Positions 1 through 9,200 of a stretch of DNA of 39,399 bases are shown here, one piece after another (position 1 is the stretch's first letter; every line of letters starts with the position of its first letter). The position numbers were made by a program, and so were the translations under genes. The DNA is taken from the NCBI GenBank assembly GCA_903928655.1, contig CAIYSA010000483.1:1-39399 (forward strand). Reading direction: 5' to 3'. The notes beneath the pieces were generated by a model that made no database searches, was not told the DNA's origin, and saw nothing but the letters and a program-made list of their open reading frames with translations. Origin of the DNA: an uncultured Bacteroidota bacterium. Lineage in GTDB: Bacteria; Bacteroidota; Bacteroidia; B-17B0; Aurantibacillaceae.

Positions 1-1
1 A

Positions 2-526
2 TATGTCAATAGATTAACAGACCACTATTTACTAAACACAAAACTAACTAAGACATCATTTAGTAATGAAGATGCTTGGACAAGCTACAGAATAGCAGAA
101 GCGTTTTATAACACAAACAATAAAGAGAAGGCCTTAATTTACTTTAGAAAAGCAAATGCTCTTGCGCCATTAGCATTAGACTTTAAAAATAAACTTGCAT
201 CCGTTTTAGCAGCAAATGGGTTAATTGCAGAAGCAGAAAAAGAATATCAAGAATTATTAAATGAATATCCAAAACATGTTTCGGCTTTAACAAATTTGGG
301 TTACATCAAATTAACTAAAGGTGATATTAAAAGTTGCGAACTATATTATTTTAAAGCACTAGCGTTAGATCCAGATTATGAGCCATTGCTTTTAAACTTG
401 GCAGGTTTTTATGCCTACAAAAAAGATTACAAACAATCGCAAAATTATTTATTACGTTTGTTGAAGAAGAATCCAAAAAATCTACAAGCTAAACAAGCCT
501 TAGTACAAATAAATAATTTGATTTAA
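2..526 (+). CDS. TPR-repeat protein, C-terminal part (5' end outside window)
   Basis: The frame is open from base 2 with no stop, so this is the last ~174 residues of a longer protein. The ORF track's start at 296 (a TTG codon) is only the first alternative start inside it. The visible part is made of tetratricopeptide-like helical repeats: the blocks beginning AWTSYRIAEAFY, ALDFKNKLASVL, VSALTNLGYIKL and EPLLLNLAGFYA show the usual spacing of small and aromatic residues and the late Pro ('LAPLA', 'LDPDYEP', 'KNPKN'). TPR arrays bind proteins or scaffold complexes, and no catalytic domain is visible in this part. aroB starts 5 bases after the stop, so the two are probably co-transcribed. What lies in the missing N-terminus (for example a cytochrome or transmembrane domain) cannot be told. 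Confidence 0.85.
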   Translation, partial: YVNRLTDHYLLNTKLTKTSFSNEDAWTSYRIAEAFYNTNNKEKALIYFRKANALAPLALDFKNKLASVLAANGLIAEAEKEYQELLNEYPKHVSALTNLGYIKLTKGDIKSCELYYFKALALDPDYEPLLLNLAGFYAYKKDYKQSQNYLLRLLKKNPKNLQAKQALVQINNLI

Positions 527-531
527 TAATT

Positions 532-1587
532 ATGCCAACTATAAAATCAACTACTTACAATATTCATGTTGAACATGATAGTTTCGATGCGTTAAATAAA
601 TTTCTTTCAAAAAAGGAATACACGAAATACATTATTATTTGTGATGAAAACACAAGTCAATATTGTTTATCAACTTTATTATTTGGTTGCGAAACATTGA
701 CTGCTGCGGAAATTATTGAATTAGAAAGTGGAGAAAAAAATAAAACGATTGAAACTTGTATGCAAGTTTGGGGTGCTTTAACAGACATTGGTGCAGATAA
801 AAAAAGTTTAATTATTAATTTTGGGGGAGGAGCAATTAGTGATTTAGGTGGATTTGTAGCTTCAACTTATAAAAGAGGTATTGATTTTATAAACATCCCT
901 ACTACACTGCTTTCGATGGTTGACGCAAGTGTTGGAGGGAAAACAGGTGTTGATTTTGAAGGAATAAAAAACCATATTGGGGTAATTTATGAACCTAAAG
1001 GTGTTTTTGTAAATCCTGCTTTTTTAGAAACTTTATCAGAAAGACAAATTAAAAATGGGTATGCCGAAATTATTAAAATAGCATTCATTGCGGATAATGA
1101 ATTTTGGAAAACATTAAAAAAAATAAAAAATTACAAAGAATTTTATACGGAAAATATTATTATAAAAGCAATTGAATTAAAAAATGTAATTGTAAAAAAA
1201 GATTTATATGAAACTAATTTACGAAAAAGTTTAAATTTTGGACATAACATTGGGCACGCTCTAGAAAGTGCATTAATAAAGCAAAATAAGGATATTTTAC
1301 ACGGTGAAGCTGTGGCATTTGGAATGATAATCGAATCTGAAATTGCAAACCGTTTAAAACGTATTTCAAAAAAAGATTTAGAATCCATAGTAAATTATAT
1401 CAAATCTATTTACAAAGAAATTAAACTTTCAAATCCTACAAAAAAACTAGTGTTAGAATTTTTAAGACATGATAAAAAAAATGATGGTACACATTTATGT
1501 TTTGCGCTACCTAAAAATGTGGGAAGCTATGAATTGTGTTGCGATGTTACAATGGAGATTATTGAAGAATTTATTTCTAGAGGATAA
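532..1587 (+). CDS. aroB: 3-dehydroquinate synthase
   Basis: Converts DAHP to 3-dehydroquinate, the second step of the shikimate pathway to aromatic amino acids, in the cytosol with NAD and a divalent metal. The 351-residue length is normal. The NAD-binding glycine motif INFGGGAISDLGGF lies near residues 95-108, followed by the family signature NIPTTLLSMVDASVGGKTGV (121-140). Probable metal ligands are E179 (in GYAEIIK), H242 (GHNIGHALE) and H258 (HGEAVAFG), with family-like spacing. The ATG is 5 bases after the TPR gene's stop, which suggests a shared transcript. There is no Shine-Dalgarno sequence, as is common in this phylum. The gene is intact and nothing suggests a role other than the standard one. 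Confidence 0.97.
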   Translation: MPTIKSTTYNIHVEHDSFDALNKFLSKKEYTKYIIICDENTSQYCLSTLLFGCETLTAAEIIELESGEKNKTIETCMQVWGALTDIGADKKSLIINFGGGAISDLGGFVASTYKRGIDFINIPTTLLSMVDASVGGKTGVDFEGIKNHIGVIYEPKGVFVNPAFLETLSERQIKNGYAEIIKIAFIADNEFWKTLKKIKNYKEFYTENIIIKAIELKNVIVKKDLYETNLRKSLNFGHNIGHALESALIKQNKDILHGEAVAFGMIIESEIANRLKRISKKDLESIVNYIKSIYKEIKLSNPTKKLVLEFLRHDKKNDGTHLCFALPKNVGSYELCCDVTMEIIEEFISRG

Positions 1588-1748
1588 ATCAAAAATTTAG
1601 CTTCATATTTTAATTTTCAGCGTAGAAATTGCGAAAAATTAAAAAATATTAAAGCTTTTTAGAAAACGGGTTAATTCGTAAATATCTGTATTTCAATTAA
1701 TTAAAATAAAAAGCAGATTAAAATTTATTGAAAACTCATTTAAAACAT

Positions 1749-1777
1749 TTGATAATCAAATAAATACCCTATATTTG
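1749..1777 (+). promoter_or_regulatory. Bacteroidota-type promoter for rpsF operon
   Basis: The -7 box TATATTTG (1770-1777) matches TAnnTTTG exactly. A TTG at 1749-1751 lies 18 bases upstream, close to the expected -33 spacing. The rpsF ATG is 27 bases after the box. The 217-base gap it sits in (1588-1804) is otherwise AT-rich, with an imperfect inverted repeat but no gene. Confidence 0.7.
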
Positions 1778-1804
1778 CCACCCTAATTTAAAAAAATAAT
1801 AACA

Positions 1805-2173
1805 ATGGAAAAACGCTATGAGACGGTCTTCATTTTAACTCCCGTTTTGTCTGAAGATCAGGCAAAGGAGGCCGCAAAAAAGTTTGAAAAGGTTCTAACA
1901 GACCTAGGAGCAAAAATTACACACCACGAAAACTGGGGTCTAAAAAAATTGGCTTACCAAATTCAAAAAAAATCTACAGGATTTTATCACTTAATTGAAT
2001 ACACAGGAAAAGGCACTGAAGTTGCTGATCTTGAGTTACAATTTAAACGTGACGAAAGAGTTTTAAGATTCTTAACCGTATCTTTAGACAAACACTCTGC
2101 AGCTTGGGCTGACAAACGTCGTGGAAAGGCTAAAGAAGCAAAAGTTGCTAAGGCTAAAAAAGTAGAAGCATAA
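1805..2173 (+). CDS. rpsF: 30S ribosomal protein S6
   Basis: Small-subunit ribosomal protein that pairs with S18 on the 16S rRNA platform. The 122-residue sequence starts with the conserved strand [13 protein letters not shown] and carries the family's central [21 protein letters not shown] block (about residues 46-66), with a Lys/Ala-rich tail typical of Bacteroidota S6. It is the first gene of the classical rpsF-rpsR-rplI operon, with a consensus promoter upstream. rpsR follows after 25 bases. The gene is complete, and no S6:S18-binding leader hairpin is apparent in the short 5' leader. Confidence 0.98.
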   Translation: MEKRYETVFILTPVLSEDQAKEAAKKFEKVLTDLGAKITHHENWGLKKLAYQIQKKSTGFYHLIEYTGKGTEVADLELQFKRDERVLRFLTVSLDKHSAAWADKRRGKAKEAKVAKAKKVEA

Positions 2174-2198
2174 TTGGTAATTAAAAAAATTAGAAAAA

Positions 2199-2462
2199 AT
2201 GGCTAAAAATGAAGTTCGCTTTTTAAATCCTCCAAAGGTAGAAGCAAAAAAGAAAAAGTATTGCCGCTTTAAAAAACTAGGCATAAAATATATTGATTAT
2301 AAAGATCCAGATTTTTTATTGAAGTTTGTAAATGAACAAGGTAAATTGTTGCCTCGTCGTTTAACAGGAACTTCTTTAAAGTTTCAACGTAAGGTATCTC
2401 AAGCAGTTAAACGTGCGCGTCATATTGCTATTATGCCTTATTTAGCAGATTGTTTAAAATAA
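2199..2462 (+). CDS. rpsR: 30S ribosomal protein S18
   Basis: Binds S6 and the 16S rRNA platform. The 87-residue protein shows the S18 signature in order: [18 protein letters not shown] (about 20-37), [20 protein letters not shown] (40-59) and the basic helix [20 protein letters not shown] (62-81). It lies between rpsF and rplI in the usual operon order. Its stop is 14 bases before the rplI start chosen here, so translation is probably coupled. A single cysteine (YCRF) is present, as in the C-minus type that does not bind zinc. Confidence 0.98.
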   Translation: MAKNEVRFLNPPKVEAKKKKYCRFKKLGIKYIDYKDPDFLLKFVNEQGKLLPRRLTGTSLKFQRKVSQAVKRARHIAIMPYLADCLK

Positions 2463-2476
2463 TAATAGAGGAAAAA

Positions 2477-2923
2477 ATGGAAATTATATTAAAACAAGAC
2501 CTTAAAGGGTTAGGATTTAAAAATGATATTGTTAAAGTTAAGAACGGATACGGTCGTAACTTTTTAATCCCTCAACGCATTGCAGTTTTGGCTACAGAAA
2601 GTAACAAAAAAATGCAAGCGGAAGAAATTAAACAAAGCTCATTTAAAGAACAAAAATTTAGAACTGGAGCTACCGAACTTGCTGCAAAACTTGCTGACGT
2701 AACTGTTAAAGTCGGAGCTAAAGCTGGAGAATCTGGAAAAATATTTGGTTCTGTTACGAATATACAGTTAGCTGAAGCTTTGAAAAAAGCTGGTTATGAA
2801 GTAGAACGTAAAAACATTGAAATGAACGAAGATGCTATTAAAGCATTAGGCACTTATACTGCTAAAGTTCGTTTATTTAAAGAAATTACAGCTACAATTA
2901 ATTTTGAAGTAATAGCTGAATAA
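2477..2923 (+). CDS. rplI: 50S ribosomal protein L9
   Basis: L9 binds 23S rRNA near the L1 stalk and helps keep the reading frame. The N-terminal RNA-binding domain has the family signature MEIILKQDLKGLGFKNDIVK followed by GYGRNFLIPQRIAV (about residues 24-37); a long helix and a C-terminal domain follow. The ORF track extends to 2450, but those nine extra residues overlap rpsR and are not family-like. The ATG at 2477, preceded by 'agagg', gives a normal 148-residue L9. It is the last gene of the operon, with a terminator starting 19 bases after the stop. Confidence 0.96.
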   Translation: MEIILKQDLKGLGFKNDIVKVKNGYGRNFLIPQRIAVLATESNKKMQAEEIKQSSFKEQKFRTGATELAAKLADVTVKVGAKAGESGKIFGSVTNIQLAEALKKAGYEVERKNIEMNEDAIKALGTYTAKVRLFKEITATINFEVIAE

Positions 2924-2942
2924 TTTTAAAATTACTCTTTTT

Positions 2943-2974
2943 AAAAAACCTATCATTTATGATAGGTTTTTTTT
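2943..2974 (+). terminator. Rho-independent terminator after rplI
   Basis: A near-perfect hairpin with arms aaaaaacctatca and tgataggtttttt, a four-base loop (ttta) and a run of eight T. It ends the ribosomal operon. The A-rich arm opposite the T tract could also let it work in reverse. Confidence 0.9.
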
Positions 2975-3013
2975 ATGCTATCAAAAAAAAACATAACTTT
3001 AAAAAAAATTATT

Positions 3014-3325
3014 ATGGAAAATCAAGAAACTGAAAACCAACTAAACATTGAACTTTCTGAAGAAATAGCTGAAGGAATATATTCTAACCTTGCAATAATT
3101 ACTCATTCTCCAACTGAATTTGTTGTAGACTTTATCAGAGTCATGCCAGGAGTGCCAAAAGCAAAAGTTAAATCTCGTATCGTACTTACGCCTCAACACG
3201 CAAAGCGTTTAATGAAAGCTCTAGCAGATAACGTTCAACGTTTTGAGCAAATGCATGGTAAAATTAAAGATAGTGAAATGAACGCGCTTCCTTTAAATTT
3301 TGGCGGACCAACAGCACAAGCATAA
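3014..3325 (+). CDS. DUF3467 family protein
   Basis: A 103-residue cytosolic protein of the DUF3467 family, widespread in Bacteroidota and of unknown function. Its hallmarks are visible: a short acidic N-terminus (MENQETENQ), the core GIYSNLAIITHSPTEFVVDF (about 20-39), a VMPGVPKAKVKSRIVLTPQHAKRL block, and the 'ALADNVQRFEQ' helix. The track ORF starts at 2975, but that extension is a Lys/Ile run overlapping the terminator, so the ATG at 3014 is preferred. A near-consensus -7 box (TAACTTTA, 2994-3001) may drive it separately from the ribosomal operon. No enzymatic motif is visible. Confidence 0.9.
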   Translation: MENQETENQLNIELSEEIAEGIYSNLAIITHSPTEFVVDFIRVMPGVPKAKVKSRIVLTPQHAKRLMKALADNVQRFEQMHGKIKDSEMNALPLNFGGPTAQA

Positions 3326-3386
3326 ATAAAAAAGTAATTTCAAAACTATTACAAATCTTTTTTGTTAAAGCAGTAAACTATTATTA

Positions 3387-4400
3387 ATGAAACCAACTAC
3401 CGCTATTTTATTGCTTAATTTAGGTACGCCTGATAGTCCTAAAAAGGGCGATGTTCGAAGTTATTTAACTCAATTTCTGAACGACCCTCGTGTAATTGAT
3501 ATTCCTTGGTTAGCTCGTACAATATTAGTAAATGGAATAATAGTTCCATTTCGATCCGGGAACTCATCTAAATTATATAAAGCAATTTGGGACGATAAAA
3601 CAGGCTCTCCATTATTAATGCATAGCCAAAATTTAGCTGAAAAATTACAAGATGAAGTTGGCTCTGAATACAAGGTTGAATTAGCAATGCGTTACAAAAA
3701 CCCAAGCATGGAAAGTGTTTTGGCGCGAATGAAAAAAGAAGGTTATCATAAAATCATAATTTTCCCATTATTTCCACAATACGCATCAAGTAGTACTGGT
3801 AGTGCATTACAATTAGCTATGGAAATCATAAGTAAGTGGTGGGTAATACCAGAATTAAAAATTATTTCACAATATTATACAAATTCAGATTACATTAATT
3901 GTATTGTTAACAGAGCAAAACAACACAATTTAAACGATTATGAACACATTGTTTTTAGCTATCATGGTTTGCCTGAAAGACAAGTTGATAAAGTTTATGA
4001 AGATGGGTATTTATGCAAAGATCATAATTGCGAAACCGAAAATAATGATACTAATTATTTTTGTTACAAATCAGCGTGTTATAAAACAACAGAAATGGTT
4101 GTAAAGCAATTAAATATTCCAAAAGAAAAATACACACTCTCCTTTCAAAGCAGATTAGACAATAAATGGTTGACTCCTTTTAGTGATAAAGTTATTGAGG
4201 ATTTAGGAAAAAAAGGAATAAAAAATATTTTGGTTTTTTCACCAGCATTTACAGCAGATTGCCTTGAAACCATATATGAAATTGGAATTGAATATCAAGA
4301 AATTTTTCATAAAAATGGCGGCCATAAAATTCAACTTGTTGAAAGTTTAAATAGCGGCGATGATTGGGTAAAAACAGTTAAAAATATAGCGCTTAATTAA
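3387..4400 (+). CDS. hemH: Ferrochelatase
   Basis: Inserts Fe2+ into a porphyrin at the end of heme synthesis. The 337-residue length is normal. Conserved elements are the N-terminal LLLNLGTPDSP (8-18), FPLFPQYASSSTGSA (126-140), the catalytic-His signature VFSYHGLPERQ (H193), and LSFQSRLDNKWLTPFSD (251-267). The conserved acidic position is in DCLETIYEIG (E294). Four cysteines (C210, C215, C226, C231) sit in an insert just after the catalytic motif, in the pattern CKDHNC...CYKSAC. Such a Cys-rich insert occurs in other bacterial ferrochelatases. Whether it binds metal here is not shown. Heme would serve the cytochrome encoded at 35545 and others. Confidence 0.95.
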   Translation: MKPTTAILLLNLGTPDSPKKGDVRSYLTQFLNDPRVIDIPWLARTILVNGIIVPFRSGNSSKLYKAIWDDKTGSPLLMHSQNLAEKLQDEVGSEYKVELAMRYKNPSMESVLARMKKEGYHKIIIFPLFPQYASSSTGSALQLAMEIISKWWVIPELKIISQYYTNSDYINCIVNRAKQHNLNDYEHIVFSYHGLPERQVDKVYEDGYLCKDHNCETENNDTNYFCYKSACYKTTEMVVKQLNIPKEKYTLSFQSRLDNKWLTPFSDKVIEDLGKKGIKNILVFSPAFTADCLETIYEIGIEYQEIFHKNGGHKIQLVESLNSGDDWVKTVKNIALN

Positions 4401-4473
4401 ATTTAAAAACTCTCATCTATACTATAGTTTCTGTTTTTACGTTTTATCAAAATAAACTATCTTAGAAATAGAT

Positions 4474-6204
4474 TTGAAACACTTCATTTTTTATATCCTT
4501 TGTTTTGCAAGTTCTTTTTTAGGCCTTGCACAATTTAAATATAAACTATTGGTTGTGAATACAGATAATGAACCAATTTTCAAAAAAATAAATTACAAAA
4601 AAGAATTTCAAAGCCTTACCCAATTAAATAAAGAGATTAATTCTATTTACATATCCCTTATTAATGAAGGTTATATTATTGCTAGTGTAGATAGCTTAAA
4701 ACATGATTCACTTAATTATACTGCCTATATATACGCAGGAAAAAAGCATGCTTGGCTAAATTTAGAATACAATAAAAACCAACAAGAAGTGATTACAAAA
4801 TTAGGATACAGTGAACATTTTTTTAGCAAACGCCCTTTTAAATACACAGAATTAGGTAACCTAATGGAAAAAATTGTTGTGTATTATGAGAATAACGGAT
4901 ATCCATTTGCATTAGCAAAACTAGATAGTATCCAGTTTGAAAACGAAAAAGTTTCTGCAAATTTAATTATAGAAAAAAATGTATTTATTAAACTTGATAG
5001 CCTTGTTTTAGAAGGTAATGTCATTGTAAATCAAAAATTTTTAAAAAGATATTTAAATATAAAAAATGGAATGCCATATAATGAAGAAACATTTAAAGAT
5101 GCATCTAAAAAACTAAAACAATTACCTTTTTTAAATGAAACTAAACCAGCTATTTTACGACTTACTGATAAACAAAATAAATTGTATTTATTTTTAGATA
5201 AAAAAAATGCTTCGCAATTTGATGGTATCGTAGGTATTTTACCAAACGACAAAGGGCAAACATTAATTACAGGCGACATAAAGATAAAACTTGTAAATTC
5301 TATAATTAAAAATGGAGAAACATTTGACCTAAATTGGCGAAGACTTCAAAGCCAAACTCAAGATTTAAAAGCAAGAATAATTTACCCGTATTTATTTGGC
5401 TTACCTGTAGGCGTTGATTATGCAATTAAACTTTATAAAAAAGACACCACATTTATTGATATAAATAATATTATTGGTTTTAATTATTACTACAGTGGCT
5501 TAAACCATATAAAAGCATTTTACAAACAAAGAAATGCTAATTTAATATCAACTAATGGCTTGACAAGTATAACAATACTTCCAGAATATGCGGATATTAC
5601 AACAAAAAGTTATGGTTTAGGTTTTGTTTTTGAAAAATTAGATTACAGATTTAATCCCAAAAAAGGAATCAGTTTTAATGCTCAAGGTTCAATAGGGAAT
5701 CGTCAAATAAAGAAAAATCCAAAAATAAATGATGTGGCTTATTCAACTGTTCAGCTAAAATCCTCCCAATATCAATTAGATGGAGAATTGATTGGATATT
5801 TTACATTACACAAAAATAACATTTTAAAAATATCAGCACAATTTGCTTCTCTTTTCGGAAACCAAATTTATAAAAACGAACTATTTAGAATTGGCGGATT
5901 AAGAACTTTAAGAGGATTTGACGAAGAAAGCATTTATACATCTACCTATATAATTCCAACTATTGAATACCGTTTTTTGTTTGAAAAAAATTCGAATATA
6001 TTTGTTTTTGCAGAAGGCGCTTGGTACGAAAACAATTCAAATAATAACTATGTTAATGACACTCCAATAAGCCTAGGCGCAGGAATTAATTTTGATACAA
6101 AAGCTGGCATCTTCAATTTGGGTTATGCAATTGGAAAACAAATGGGAAATACTTTTGATTTAAGAACAGGTAAAATACATGCCGGACTTACCGCCTTATT
6201 TTAA
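4474..6204 (+). CDS. Omp85/BamA-TamA-like outer-membrane protein
   Basis: A 576-residue outer-membrane protein: signal peptide (FIFYILCFASSFLGLAQ, cleavage near 20), POTRA-like segments (about 70-260, clearest at IKLDSLVLEGNVIVNQKFLKRY) and a C-terminal beta-barrel ending in aromatic GLTALF. The Omp85 lid-loop motif appears as GGLRTLRGFDEESI near residue 480 (the [VIL]RGF motif). BamA and TamA members fold or export barrel proteins. This one is shorter than BamA (~800) and nearer to TamA/surface-antigen relatives. The start codon is TTG; no in-frame ATG precedes the signal peptide. The exact role is inferred only to family level. Confidence 0.85.
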   Translation: MKHFIFYILCFASSFLGLAQFKYKLLVVNTDNEPIFKKINYKKEFQSLTQLNKEINSIYISLINEGYIIASVDSLKHDSLNYTAYIYAGKKHAWLNLEYNKNQQEVITKLGYSEHFFSKRPFKYTELGNLMEKIVVYYENNGYPFALAKLDSIQFENEKVSANLIIEKNVFIKLDSLVLEGNVIVNQKFLKRYLNIKNGMPYNEETFKDASKKLKQLPFLNETKPAILRLTDKQNKLYLFLDKKNASQFDGIVGILPNDKGQTLITGDIKIKLVNSIIKNGETFDLNWRRLQSQTQDLKARIIYPYLFGLPVGVDYAIKLYKKDTTFIDINNIIGFNYYYSGLNHIKAFYKQRNANLISTNGLTSITILPEYADITTKSYGLGFVFEKLDYRFNPKKGISFNAQGSIGNRQIKKNPKINDVAYSTVQLKSSQYQLDGELIGYFTLHKNNILKISAQFASLFGNQIYKNELFRIGGLRTLRGFDEESIYTSTYIIPTIEYRFLFEKNSNIFVFAEGAWYENNSNNNYVNDTPISLGAGINFDTKAGIFNLGYAIGKQMGNTFDLRTGKIHAGLTALF

Positions 6205-6256
6205 ATTAAAAATATGAAATACTAAAATTTTTAGTTAAACTTGTGCGCTAATAAAA

Positions 6257-9200
6257 GTGAAATTATTTAAGGCCATAATACTGTTTCTGTTTTTGGGTTT
6301 ACATCATGTAAACGCACAAAAATTGAACTTACAAAAAATCTCAATTAAAGATGGTCTTTCACAATCAACAGTGAGACAAATTGAAAAAGATGACTTTGGT
6401 AATTTATGGTTAGCAACAGGATACGGCTTATCAAAATATAATGGTAAAACATTTGAAGTATTTACTACCTCTGATGGAATGCCAACAAACGAAATAACCA
6501 ATTTACTTTATTACAAAACCAACTTATTTATTGGTACTAAAAAAGGCTTATGTTTATTTGATGGGGCCAAAATAAACTACAATCCTCTTCTTCAAAAGAT
6601 TAAAGGAAATGTAAAAAAAATAATTCCTCATAATAATATAGTACATATTATTACAACACGTGGTTATTATTTACTTGATAATTCAAATTCAGAATTCAAA
6701 CTTGATTCTATCGCAATTCCATCAATTTTAGGACAAAATCCAACAGATGCAGAATTTGACGAGGATGGAAATTTATGGATTTCCACTTCAAAACACGGCA
6801 TTTACTTTATTGAAAACAATATATCAACTAAAATTCAAAAATTTAATTTAATACAAAATGCTAGTTCATCAACAACAATAAATAAAAAACTTACACGAAT
6901 CGCTAATTTCAACTCTACTAATTTGCTAAAAGGTAATGCGGTAATGTCCATTGAATTTGATGCAAATAAAAACTTACTTGTTAGTGATTGGGGAAATGGA
7001 ATTGCATTACTGAAATTTGATTTAAGCAACAGTGTATTTAATGCAGAATATATTGTGTTTGACAGTTTGGTAACTAATAATTTAAATGTTTTAAGGTATA
7101 CTAATATCCAAAGAGATAATGCAAATTCAATATACTTAGCAACAGACGGGTCTGGCTTTCTTAAAATTCCTTTGGATCAGAATACAAATGAAAATAATTA
7201 TAAAGCGAAGGATTTAAAAATAATTTATAGCAATAATGGTTTTTTTGGAAACAATCCTTTGTGCTTTTTAAAAGATGAATTTGAAAATCTTTGGGTTGGA
7301 ACTTTGAACGATGGATTAATATTAATTTCAGAAAATAGTTCGTTAAGCTACAAACAAAAAGATGGGCTTGAAGAAGAAAAAGTAATTTCAATTTATAACA
7401 CTTCAGACAGTGCAATTTGGCTAGGAACATACGGCGGAGGCGCGTTTAAATTTAAAAATAAAAAATTTACACGAAGTTTTTGGGATCAAGGAATTAGTGA
7501 ATCAATTATTAAATCAATTATTGAGGATGATTTTGGCAATGTTTGGCTAGGAACTTCAGGCGGTGGAATTAGTATTATTTCAAAAGAGAATTCAAAAAAA
7601 GAACTACAAGTATCTAAAGTAATCTCAGAAATAAATGATTTGCAATCCAATTTTGTAAACTACTTATATAAATCTAAAAACGGTGCAATTTGGGTTGGTT
7701 ATCAATCTCAAAACACCATTGATAGAATTGTATTAAACAAAGACCTTACATACACAATTACACATTTTCCAATTACAAATTTAAATACACTAAACGTTAC
7801 TTGCCTTTTAGAAGATGATGAACATGATATTTGGATTACAAGCAACGAAGGTGTTTGGAAATTAAAAACAATTAGTGGCAAAGTAGATAACGACCTCAGT
7901 ACATACAAAAACATTTTGTGCGCATCTAAAGACTGGAATGGTAATATTTGGCTAGGAAGTTCTGATGTTGGTATAATAATTTTAAAAAACAAATTAAGAT
8001 CAAGGTATTTCGACAACAATGCTTTAACAGAATTTGAAAAAATAAATACAACAAATGGACTAAATAGCAATAACATTAACACCATTTTGTTTTCAAAAGA
8101 TAAAGTTTGGATTGTTACAAATAATGGAATTAACGAAATCAAAATTGATACATACCTAAGTAAAATTATTGACATAAAATCACTAAGTGTAGGGCAAGCG
8201 TTTGCTTCTTATGACAATAAACCAAATAGCTCAATATTAGATAAAGAAAACAACTTATACATAGGGTCAGTTGATGGATTAACAGCATACAACACCGCTA
8301 ATTCGAATAATGAAGTTAAAAAAACAAGAATCCCTTTTGAGATTTTTATTAATAAAATTTTAATAGAAAATAAAATAATAGATTGGACAAACCCTGCAAA
8401 CTTTTCTGCAGGCGAATATTCTAACTTCAAATTCAATGAGTTTTTTAATTGGTATAAAATACCCAAAAATCTAGAACTAGATTATACTCATAATACCATT
8501 CAATTAATTCTAAATACAAATTCGATTTCAAATCAAAAACAAATTAATTACACTTATAAATTAATTGGATATGATAAAAAATGGAATATAGTTTTTAATT
8601 CAAACGAAATCACCTACAGAAACTTACCTGCTGGCGATTACATATTAGTTTTAAAAGCATCCTTAAGTAACGACTTTAGTAAATCGAAAGAATTTTCATA
8701 TCAATTTACAATTAAACCGCCCTTTTGGCAATCAACTTTATTTTATATCGTTATCACAATTTTAATTTTAATGATACTTTATTATTTAATTTTTACTCGT
8801 GAAACAAGAATGAAACGCGAAAAATTAAAATTAGAATTAATTGTAAAAGCTCGAACTGCGGATATTGAAAAGAAAAGTATTGAAATTGAATTACAAAACA
8901 CTTTAATACAAGGTATAAATAAAGACTTAACAGACAGTATAAAATACGCACAACGAATACAACAAACCATTTTGCCAGATACTAACTTACTTAATAATTA
9001 CTTTAGCGCAAATTTTGTTTTTTATAAACCACGTAACATTGTAAGCGGAGATTATTATTGGATTAAAGAAATTGATGGGCTCATTTACATAGCAGTTGTT
9101 GACTGCACTGGCCATGGTGTTCCCGGAGCTTTTATGTCACTTATTTCTAGTAATATTTTAAACGAGGGTTTAGATTTAAATTTAACCTTACACAACCCTG

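Noticed and set aside
1598-1665. Possible terminator after aroB (imperfect inverted repeat around atattttaatttt / aaaaattaaaaaatat)
   Set aside because: The arms are almost pure A/T with mismatches and no clear T run directly after the stem, so it is too weak to call.
2450-2476. Longer start for rplI
   Set aside because: The added MFKIIIEEK overlaps rpsR and is absent from the L9 family; the ATG at 2477 gives the conserved MEIILKQDL start.
4469-4476. TAGATTTG, an exact -7 box match, upstream of the Omp85-like gene
   Set aside because: It overlaps the TTG start codon itself (4474-4476), so a promoter there would start transcription inside the signal-peptide coding region, and no later start keeps the signal peptide. 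Probably a chance match in AT-rich DNA.
7708-8175. 155-aa minus-strand ORF
   Set aside because: It lies antisense inside the propeller/SpoIIE gene, which has continuous domain support. The product is a low-complexity Ser/Leu/Phe-rich sequence typical of shadow frames.
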